Notes under the pieces: model-generated
What the model was told of the DNA's origin: nothing
What the model saw: only the letters and a program-made list of their open reading frames with translations
Database searches by the model: none
Position numbers and translations under genes: made by a program
Part shown: positions 36,642 to 48,600 of the stretch, piece after piece
How positions within the stretch are numbered: position 1 is the first letter of the stretch
Layout of the letters: every line of letters begins with the position of its first letter
Assembly (NCBI RefSeq): GCF_032854445.1
Contig: NC_088300.1
Span: 63,772,984 to 63,836,983 of the forward strand
DNA from: Liolophura sinensis
Lineage: Eukaryota; Mollusca; Polyplacophora; Chitonida; Chitonidae
Reading direction: 5' to 3'
Length of the DNA stretch: 64,000 nt

Positions 36642-39600
36642 GTAAGCCATTTCCACACACTGTAGATCAAAAGTATTTTCACACATCCGGATTCGAAGCC
36701 TGGCTTTGAACAGGCAATTTGTAGGCCTTGGTGACGCCTCGCTCCCTTGCCTGTGCCACTTTCGTTGAAGACACTCGCCTTGCACCAAGATGATCTATAT
36801 TCATGTACATCACACTCGGGAAAGCTCCTCATTATCTTGCCCACACTCAATAAAATTAATCTGTTATTTTTAACAGAAAGTCATGATGCCAGAATGTTTT
36901 CTGCTAATACAGCAGATTATCCGGTTAACTATAACACACATATTGTCTTAATTCAACATAAAGATTCCATTAGACTAACATGATGTTCTGTTGAATGCAA
37001 CAACATACTGTAACATAATAACCGAATACATTCTAGCATCACTCAGACAACATACTTTCTGTTCAAAATAACAGATTCATTTTTCAGTGCATCATTGGCG
37101 TTTTACCCCGAACACTTTGACCTCCTCGAGCACCCATAAATCCGAACGCCATCTTGTAACCAAATCTTCTTGAGTATGGGGCTAATCAACAATCCCAAAA
37201 TTAAAAATGAAGTATTTTAGCTACTTTATATGTCAGAATTCACATACTGATGATGATTTTAGGTATAAGCAAACCGAACCTTGTTAACCTGCCTAAAACT
37301 CAACAGCAACTGGCGAATGCATTGTGTCTTGTTAAATAATACATACATACATAACTTCAAATCACTTTAACGCTTCGGGAGGCTTCGGATCCAGGGTCAA
37401 TCCTGGGTCGAGTCACATCTAAGACCGTAAAAGAGGAAGTTGCAACTTACTCGCTTATAACGATGCTACATGTGTTTACTTGCTTGATCGTTATTTAACT
37501 CCATAATCCTGGATGTTTCACTTGTACAATGGCGATCGGTTTTAAGGGTTAAGAATAGCGGAGTAACGGACCTAAACGTACGGCCTTGAGCAACTTTGCA
37601 ACATGCTATGTACAAACGTATGTGCCATATTAGTGGAGAAAAGTTATCTTCAAAGAACGTAAGATTTTATCTGAACTTTCCCGCTGTCGTCCATTGCTTA
37701 GTACTACCAGTGAGAGCGACGGAATCTAAAAATTCTTTATCCATGGTAGGCGTATTCGGTATCACCCCAGTATTTGAGATTCGTTTTATCGTTAAAACAC
37801 CATGAACGCTGGACCATTGCTTCACCGTTAAAGCGCCCCCAACACTATACCTTCATTGCACGTGCGACCTTCGCCTTATCATTAAAGTATTCCTAACCAT
37901 AGAATTTCAACATTAAAATATTCCCAAGATTCGTCTATGAATTCGTTTTTATCATTAAAATACGCTGAACATTCAACCTTCGTTTCATCAAGTACGCCCA
38001 ACGTAACACATTCCGCATTAAAATCCCCCCAACATTAGACACTGGTTACGTCACTGAAATACACCTAGTATTCGATTTTCGTTTGCACTTAAAATGCCTT
38101 CATTTCTATCCACAGATTTAATTTATGCCCAAGATACCATAAATGATTACTGCACTGATGGGTGGGTGAATGACAATGGATTCTGTTATCTTGTCAAAAA
38201 TAATGTACTTGCGACTCAACAGCAGGCTTTGAAGGATTGCAAAGACAAAGGTGCTGATTTGTTAACGGTGGAAACTCAGAGCGAATTGGTGAGTAAGACA
38301 CAATTTACTGGGCGGAAATTATGGGTCCCTGCCTTGCTACGTAATAGATTTTTTATTTATTTATTTGATAGTTTACTTTACCCTGTAATTATATCACTCT
38401 TCTTTATACACGTATAACAGAATTAGCCAGCCTGTAATCAGGGGATCTCATTTGTAGTTTTTTTTCCCTATTTCCGCTATCACTCAGATGGTTATTTCAT
38501 CATATCAGGGTGTTCAAAAGATACTGGGACACCCTCCAGGAATATGAAAACAGTCATATTTATCACCTCATATGCATGTCACAAAATAAAGGCTGTAACG
38601 GTAAATCGGAATGGGATACCTTTCTCCGCGCTATGGTGGCTCTGGTTCAAGCTGGATTGAACATTATTCTTTTTCAGTACATGTAAGAAAAATACATTAT
38701 ATACCAGTTTGATCTGGTAGATCGTGCTTTCGTGCTTTTAAAGGAAAACAAAACACTACCGTAAAGTATATGTCACGATTAAAAAACTGTCCACGAAAAT
38801 AGTTTGACTTATTTTATCAGAATTTTACTACCCAGAAAAATGCATTTGGATTCTGCGATGACCTTTTCTGATCATATTCGGACCAGTGACGTCACATCAT
38901 GTTTTTACATCGATTGATTTCATCGCTCTAAATGCATATGTATATAGATCTATGAATGTATTCGCTGAATGGACCGTGAAACGAACTTATGTATGTGACA
39001 TCACTGATACCGATGGGTCATTATAGGCAACCATAGAACCTCAAAATTTTAATTTTAGTCAAAACAGACAATCATTTCAGTTTTTCATGTTGAATTAAAT
39101 TAAATTGTGAAGTTACCAATTGATGTTAGGAATGCATGATGGTATTTGTAAAAATAATAACTATAACAAAGTTAAGAGAGCAACTGCAAATTTATCGAAA
39201 AAGTTACGAATTGTAACTTTACCCGAATGCCGTTTATCTGCATTTGGGCCTTAACACTTCACTTTTAAATTTCTAAAGTATCACCAGTGCGTGCTTGATA
39301 TGCAGATTTTCTGTTTGTTTATAAAGTTATTTTAATGAACAAATCTGTTGGAATATGTTGACAAAGCAACGCGTGTTGTTATTATTGCTGTTAGACTTTC
39401 CTTACTGGAGAGTTGGGGGTGTTCAAGTCAGCCGGCTGGTGGACTCAGATGAAGAGACGAAGAAATTCATGGACATGGGCGAGAAACTGGCCTGTGGACA
39501 AGGCCGTTTTGTGAGTGGAAACATTTCATTTAGTTATTCATATCTAATTTATTTGATTCGCAATGAAAGCTATTAAATGTTCACTTATTTGAAGGCGTCA

Positions 39601-42600
39601 GGTTCATGGTTCATATTTAGGTGTTTTTGATAAATTTTTTTTGATTGGTGTTTTACGCCGTGCGTTGTTGATCATGATATGTGAATGATACATATTCAAG
39701 TGACGAATTAAGATTAAAATGTTTACAAGCGGAAATTTTAGAATAGGCCTAACCTGTTTTACACCACTAGATAATTAGTTAGGCTACCGAACCCACTTAA
39801 GCGCGTACATCACTATTTCGTTTAGTACAGTTTGTGTAACTAGATTTGTCCGCATTTGTATGGCAATTCATACCGAGTAATAATAAATAAATAAACATTA
39901 AACAAAATGTCTTGTCCGTCTAGGTCTTGGGGAAATGAGCCAAACAACGCCAAGGGGAATGAGAACTGTGCTGCAGTTAATGAACAAATGACCTTCACCG
40001 ATGAATCGTGTGACCAGAAATATGGCTACCTCTGTGAGGTTATGCGTACGTGACACGGCATAAACATATATACCACAAATTTAAAACACAGCACTATCAC
40101 AGTGACCTCCAGCTTGTAACACAGCTCAACCATGTTTACTCCTTGTTCTCCTTACAGTATACATAAAATCCTTAACATTAATAATCTTTTCATTCTTTTG
40201 TTTCATGTAAACACTTGCATATCAAGTTCCAAGCAGATATACCTGAAATCCGTAGTGCAGCACTACCATGTCCCAAGCATGTTATACAGTTGTATGTCAC
40301 ACGTGCATGTGTATACCTATAGTTGTGTGATTCCAAATGAACAAATATATGAGGAATCCAGGATTGGTCTGTGTGTTATGCATGTGTGTTAGGGGTTTCT
40401 GTTGAAGACACGTGGAGAAACGCATGACTGTGCTGTGTGTTATACAAGCGTTGGTCCATGTGTGTGTGTGTGTGTGGGAGGGGGGGGTGTTATGCGTGTA
40501 TGGCTCAATTTGCATAGTACTGAGTTTCATGTTGAATAAAAGTGGGGATTGTACTGTGATTTGTTTCCGGATGACGGTCATGTTTGACTGACAAATGTTT
40601 GTAATATAATATATGTTTGTGATTGGTGCATGTTTGTAATTAACAGATGTTTGTTTCTGACACATGTTTATAGCTATCACTCGTAGGTGACACGTTTGTA
40701 ACTGGCACATGATTATGACTGATGTATTTTTATGATTGACAAGTACTTGTAGTCAACACGTTTATAACGAGGTTTCATGTCATTCTTTTATAACTTGCAT
40801 ATATTTGTAACTGACACGTGGTTGTGACTGACACGTTTGTAATTGACATGTGCTTATAATTAACACGTTTGTAACTGAGAACATGTTTGTAACTTGCGCG
40901 TATTTATATTGACACATGCTTGTAACTGACACATGTTTATAACTGTCATTTGGTTGTGGCTGATACATTCTTGTAAATGACACATATTGCAGAGGAAGGA
41001 TGTCCGTTGGGTTTCCTCATCAGTGATGACAGATGTCTGTATGTCAGTAACACGCTAAATGCCTCGGAGTTGATGACAAAACAACAGGCCCAGGCACGCT
41101 GTAAGAGTATGGGAGGCAACATACAGCTAGCCAACCTTGAGAATCAGGCCAACATCGTAAGTCATACAAGATTATAAGATTATACAGAATTCGTAACACT
41201 GTTTCTTTTACTGTTTGCATTTATTTGTTTATTTATTTGATTGGTGTTTTCCGCCGTACTCAAGAATATTTCACTTATACGACGCCGGCCAGCATTATGG
41301 TGAGAGAAAACCGGCAAGAGCCCTGGGGAAACCTACGACCATCCACAGGTTGCTGCAGGCCTTCCCACGTACAGCTGGAGAGGAAATCAGCATGCGCCAG
41401 AACTCACAGTCACCGCATTGGTGAACGGGTTGTTTACATTATTGATTGCGTGCACTAACATCAGCAAAGAAGCGAAAGTAAGTTTCTTACCCTTGTTTTA
41501 GCATGTAAATGGTTAAACAGGAGTAACTTAGACACTCTCTCTGGCAATCTCTTGGCTAAGCAAAACAAGGTAAAAAAAATTGCAGCGACGATAAAAAAAA
41601 TAGTAGGAATCTTTTGTGTCTGGCAGCAAAACAAAAATATGGGATATAACAACACAATAAATCTTCCTTGTAAAGTTCTAAATATATCCTTTTTGGTATT
41701 TGATGCTTCATGTCGCCTTACATATAGGACTACCTGAAGACCGTTTTACCGGAAAACGCGCAGAACACCCTACCCTGGTGGGTTAGTGCCACGAAGACTG
41801 GTGGTCAGTGGATGTGGGACAATGGCTCACCTGCTCAGCTGTAAGCACATTGTGATTTTAGTTGCAGCTAATTCGCAGCTCTACATTCCCTTGGTCGATC
41901 GTTCTTTCCTTCGCGGTCAGATGACAAAGTGGCTGTCAAATTTTTGACATTTTATCTTTTAATGTTGGTGTCTTTTCATTTTGCGAGAGCCGTTCAGTTA
42001 AATCTGTTCTTGCTTTCTTTCTCAGTTATATTTGTATGAATATGACGTTTTTCACAAAATCAAGTTTTAACCGTCAACTTTTAAATAGACCTACTACCGT
42101 TTCAGTCCATTGCAGTCCATGTTTGAGGAGGTAACAGAACTTCCCTGACCTGTTTTGTGGAGAACTGTGTCTTTGTTCCCCCTCTTTTCGATTAGTCTGG
42201 TTTAGACGATGAAACTTAATAATAAACCCTTTTTGGTATATGTACTTTTAACATCTGTCATTTACTTAAATAGTAGAGTAATCTATGTATATAAATCTCT
42301 GAATGAAAATCATTAACTCATAGTAGTCGCCAGTCGCAGCTGTTTGACTCTTTACTTCTGTACTTTCAAGATATACCTGTTTTACTATTGGCGTGCCGTT
42401 TATTCTACAGTTAAATATAAATATCCTGATAATGACAACACACTATGATGATGATCTCATCACCTGTGGATTTTATTTATAGTTGAAAGGGGCTCACCAG
42501 ACCTGTGTAACAGGGAAAAAAACTTCGATAACAATTCAAGTGATCATTATTAAACAAAGCTAATATTGTTATTCAAGTAGAGGAAGTTGCAAGACTAGTT

Positions 42601-45600
42601 TCTCTTTTCAGAGGGTTTCAAATGGAATAATGAACGAATGACAGCATAAGACCACTTTCCTAGAGTATTTACCTTCCTTACATGATTCATGTACAGTTCA
42701 TTTCCTGGTAGGCCTATAGATTAAATTTTGTTAAATGCATTTACTACACAGGACATGGGCACAAGAGCCTAACAACTTGAATGGTGGAGAAAGATGTGCA
42801 ATTTTTGTCAATGGGAAGTTCGCTGATAAAGCCTGCAATTCACTATTTAATTATGTATGCAAGAGAACAGACGGTTCAGGTAGGGTGGCAATTATTTCAT
42901 GGGGAACGTCATATGGTTAAGGTACCTGCCTTTCAAAGGCAAGAACGCACGAGGTTGGGATTCAAACACGACCTTGAACAGGAAATATGCTAGACCACTG
43001 CCAAAGATTACTCCACACATCGGCCATCAGTTGTGAAAGTGAAAATTCTTGAACACGAAAATAAATTTAACGAATTGTTTCACAGAATCTAGCAAACGTC
43101 ACTTTCTCGTTTATATCCTGTGGGTCATTAGCGAATATATTAACCTTCATATACTGTGTGGCTTTAAATAAGACCTCCAGCAAGAAACTGGAAGAAATTG
43201 CATCCTTATCCATAAGAACGAAAAACGGAAAAGTAGACCACCTTCTTTCAGATACAGAGATTATAATGTGTCATTTAAAAGTGGTTTTAATTAATGCAGT
43301 AATTTTGCTGTTTGAAATTGAACGTCTTGCCCAGACAGTATAATCCGAACCGGTGATAATAGTATAAGACTGACACGTCACTATTACATGACATAAGCAA
43401 GTCTTCAGCAAAAAATAAATAAACTGCTATACATTTGTTTCAGTTCCTCAGACGCCTTACGACGGTAAGTTTGGCTGCGGTTCTTGGACAAGAGCCGGAA
43501 AGAAATGTTATTTCTTCCAAACAATGTTTGGTGACACTCAAGATGGCGCCCGACAGAGATGTCTTAATGTCGGGGCTGATCTCCTCAAGATAGACTCCCT
43601 AGACGAGCAGGTAGGTCATTTACTCCACTACTTGCTCGTCTGTCAAACGTCTACAATCTACAGTTATTTACTACGTATTATGAAACCTTTGTTATTTTTT
43701 TTATAAATATGAAGATTAACAAAATGCAATCTGTTTTTATAATTATTATTGATTACTTATACACCTAAGTGATTTACGAGTTTGTCACGAACTATTCCCA
43801 GTTCCGTTACTCCATAATATTAGACAATAAAATTTGTGTCAAAAAATCCCTACATAACTTCACATGTTATGGGCGTCTAACTACAAATTCTTGCGGGCAT
43901 GGTGTCTAGGGTTGGAATCCAGCTGTCGCTGGGTTGCCTTCAGTTCTCCGCGAGAGGGTTTAGACATTTGCATGATGAAGGTAAATGGTTTTATTTCAGC
44001 TCCGCATTAGCACTATAGTCTTCCTTTAAGAGAAATATGGGCCCCCGTTGGCTCCAATGCTTAAAGCCCTGGCTAACTGCCACTGTCAGGCCATTAACCA
44101 GTGAGTTCACTCGCTCGAATCCAGCTCTTGCTGCTTCAGCTGGGGCGAAGTGCAATGATTTACTAAGAGCACTCTCGTTTTCTCTACACGTAAACCTGGC
44201 AAATAAGACAAAAGTGAGAATAAATATAATGAAGAAAAATATTGTTGAGTACATGGTAAAACCCAATAATTCTAAACAAAATGTCTTAATTCACAAATTA
44301 TTGTAATAGTTTGCCTTTTTGTTTTAGGACTGGATAGACAAAATTGCGACGTATTACACGACGACGTACTGGACACAGCTTAGATCCTCGGGAGGTGGGC
44401 CTTGGGCGTATGCTGATGGCAGCCAACCTTCACAGGATGTCTTGTAAGCATCAAGTTCTGTATTCAGACCACATTTCATAAATGTTTACTGACTGTGTAC
44501 ATGTACAACCGAATGGTTGGGAGTGGGAGGAATCAGGGTGTCAATGAGGAGCTAAAAAAGGTGGGACAATTCCAATGATTGACAACCACAACGGATATTT
44601 GATCGACGGATCCTTGTCGAAACGCAAATAGATCACTAGTTGTTGATCTAATCACAATTACAGTCTAATCACTATTACAGGGTTTGGAACCAGGAGCCGA
44701 ATGATTATATGGGAATTGAGGACTGTGTGGCGATCACCGCTAAGTTAACCTGGAATGATCAGCCTTGTGGTCAGAATGGAGGATACATCTGCGAGGCTCC
44801 TTCTACAGGTGAGGTCGCCTCTATAGGTGAGGCCCCCTCTACAGGTGAGGTGCTCTGTAGAGGTGAGTTAACCTCTCCAGACGAGATACTTTCTACAAGT
44901 CAGGTCTCATCTACAGAGTAGTCTGTATAATTTTGGGCAACAAAAAAAAAGAAAGAAAAAACAGAAACAAATGAGCTGAGCGCATGATTTCGCCTGTCTG
45001 CAGGCAATCTGAATCTTGTGAGATCCTTGTCGTCTACATCAACAAATCAGCGTCATGTGAAATGTCATGTGAGCACATACAAAATGGAAGCTATGACACA
45101 AATTTTGGGTGTCATATTAACTTGAACGTATCGTGTGTCGCATGACCTTGAAAGTATCATGTGACCATCATTCACGGTTGCAGTCTTCAAAAATGCACAA
45201 CAAATGTTGCCCGTGTTCCAGATCATTCGACACCGGGTTCAGAAAATCCGGTTTTCGGCAACAAATGTTGTTCGTGTGCGCTAGGCTATAGGTCAAGGGG
45301 TTTTCAATGAACCTGGTGCATGTCGATGGTTCTGTCTGGGCTCTCCGGTTTCCTCCACCCAGAAATCTGGCCACCGTCATAAAACTAAAAATTCTAAAGC
45401 GTTGAAACTTTTAGAACACACCATTAAACACCAATCCAGTAAATAACTGAAATACCCATACTACTAAAATCGCCACAAACGAATGTCTGTTGAATGAAGG
45501 AAGCAGACAGACACATCCCTAAAGTGTTTTGCAAGAACCGTGTGATTTTGTTTATTTGGTGCCCTTGCTTGTTCAGTCGCCTAGAATGTGTCCTCGGCAC

Positions 45601-48600
45601 TGCCGATTGCCCCTGACAAATGAGGTCGCCAGAAAATTGATGATGACGTAGCTGATGGCCAGTGGCTGTGGTTTACTCCGGGCACTCCGGTTTTATCCTC
45701 CCATAAACCTGGCGCTTCCGTTAACGAGACAAAATGGATAAATATTCCATCAGGCTTGAATGACGCTTTTATAGGCTGGGTTGTATAAAAGCCAAATCTC
45801 CCTTCGCAGGCGGTTGCCCGAAAAACTGGGTGAGTAACAATGCGGGGGTGTGCTATCTGTTCGGACCCACGGCAAGCAACGTCACCAACACGATGAGCTG
45901 GGGAGAGGCTCGGAGCCTGTGCCAAAGACTGGCGGAACCTCTAGTCGGGACGCTGTTAGCTGTTGATGACCCGGACGAACTGGTGGGTTAATCAGTTCAT
46001 CTGACCTAACTCTTAATTGCCGTTATATGTAATTTTCTCTCATAGCACATTAACCTGCTTGGCATTGTAATCCCTTATCTAGCAATAAATGGAATGAATG
46101 AATGAATGAATGATGTGACCGTCAAATGAAATCTTCAATAAATCGTTTTATTTCTAGAAATTGTCTTTATAATTACGTCTAAAATATCATGCAGGTTTCA
46201 TTTGTTATTCTTCGTTCTAAAATAGTTAGGGTCGTCGCTAACTCAGATAGCTGTAGAGGTATCTCGCTGTCTCTCTGTGACTATCAGGTCATGTGTTCGA
46301 ATCCAACTGTCGCTTAACGTCAAAAGGTTTTTGTAAGTACCTGCCGAAGATGGGTGGTTAATTCCGTGCACTTTGGTTTCCTCCCCTCATAGCATGCATG
46401 AACCTTACCGCCGTCATATAAGTGAAACGTTCTGGAGCATGGTGTTAAACGCCAAATCAAGCCATATTAAGTGTATAATTTAACGCCTTGTAACGTTTTA
46501 TGTAAAATACCACTTCAAATATTCCCCCTGATTACTTATTCTACTGACCACTTTTACAAAAGACTGATCGATCCGGCTCCAATGTGCTCTTCTTGAAAGA
46601 TTGTAAATGCTTTCTGTCACATTACACTACAATGTGGCATGTTTATTAACTTTATGCTGCCGATAAAACCCTGTTTCAAGTAGTTTTTAATAAAATGATA
46701 TAGAAATAACATTGGTAAGATATTGGTGCCAGAACCAAGGAAACAACCAAATTTTTTAAGTTGGTTAAATATTGATGAAGTATGCTTTGTTCACTTTGTC
46801 ATCTGTAAATAGAAGGCCGTAGCAGAAGAGAACAATTTCTTAGCAGGGCGTTATATCAAGAAATCAAACAATACACCCAGCCTAAGGGATTCGCTATGAA
46901 GCCATGTAGTCTAGTGTTTATCTCTGGCTTGGCGGAGATGTTTTGTGGACAAACTAGTAACCTATAACCTATAAATTTCAAGACAACAGTGGCCTGTTCA
47001 ACTTGAACCCTAGTCACCATTATCCGGTAAATCTACCCCATAGTAGGTATTTCACAATTTGCTATTTACGAAACTCCTCTGGGGCCCACGTATGTTCAAG
47101 GCAATTGACCATTCTTAAACTAGGACCCGAATAGGTGTGATATAGGTTGATGACTGCAGTATTGTGACATCAACTTTCTTCTTACAGAATTTCGTCAACA
47201 ATCAGTTATCAACACGACAATCCCTGAGTCTGTTTTACTGGACAGGGCTTAATGACCGCCAGGGGGAAGGCTTGTTGACGTATGCTGACCATCCTGAAAA
47301 TCCCGTGGACAATTCTCTCATGTGTGTTATCTGAATGAGCGTATGAGTGTGCAATCGGTGACTAACTGAGTGTTTCCCCCACCCACTGCTCGTGTGGCCT
47401 TGCTGACAATAAGCGGTCAGCGACGCAAGTATAGGTATTTTGCTGCCTAACGTTCGTGAAAGACCACTTCTAAGGTGTGGGTGTCTGTACATCTCATTTC
47501 GGAAAGTTCGTAAGTAATTTGCCTAAGGCCGGTGGTTTACCTTGGACACTTCGATTTCCTCCAAAAATGAAACTGATCCCCATAGTATAAGTGAAAACTT
47601 CTTGAGTTTGATGTTAATCCACAGTCAGAGCATTATATGATAAAATAAAAATAACTGAATATCAATAGATAATAGAAAATATAAGGCGTGTAAAAGGGTA
47701 TTTAAGCGTCAGTATTTTACGGTCAAAATTTATCCATTATCCTATTCCATAACTTTATTTGGTGAATACTGTTTTCTTGGTAAATAAAACTGAAGCCGCA
47801 TTAACCAAGATCACGCTTCCATCAATCCAGTGCTGATCAAATTCGTTGGAATTATTCAGACATCTACTCTAGATCAAAGGAAATAAACTGATCAGCAAAT
47901 GGTTCAGCAAATTTTATCCTCCTCAATATTTGGAAATCACCCGAGATTACACTCGAACAAGCTATGCAGTGACAGACAGCCCCCTTAACATTTTGTTAAG
48001 CCATTTTCACAAATCTTTATATTTTAAATCTTTAAATCTTGTCAATTTTTTCGTAGGACATTGTCAATGTTATAACGCCGTAAAGCGACGTAAAATCGAT
48101 ACGAATAAAAACTAAAGAAAAATTGACTTCCAAAATTTTAGCAAAAGACTCGGATGGGTTGTTTTACATTTACGCCTATAAAACACGAACGCATGTAAAG
48201 TGTCAAAAGAACTGACGATAAAATAAAAACTATTTTCTTCGGCCCACGAAATGTTGGTTGTGAGGTCATCGGGTTCATCCAGCCAACTCGACTGTGGCTG
48301 TACGTCTAAAAGCTGGGCCAGTTTCTCCTCAGATAGTATCTGGTTTCATTATTAAGCCTGATCGCCTTTATGTATTAGTAAAATAATATTAAGTATACGT
48401 TGTATCAAATCAAGAAATACACGCATGCGCTTCTGACCTTTGCTTATGTTTCAGTCCTTGGGACAAGTCTCCGTCGTGCTCATCTTGTAACCCCGCATGC
48501 GCAAGCATCAACGCTGGTGGTTATTTTTCAGACTACAGCTGTGACATGAAGCTGCCTTTTGTGTGCGAAAGATTCGCCACAGGTGAGACATGTGAGACAG

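Noticed and set aside
39355-39576. 73-codon open frame with a plausible start and hydrophobic N-terminus
   Set aside because: The real coding exon (39395-39510) is in another frame; only that frame gives the AGWWTQM CTLD segment and correct phases.
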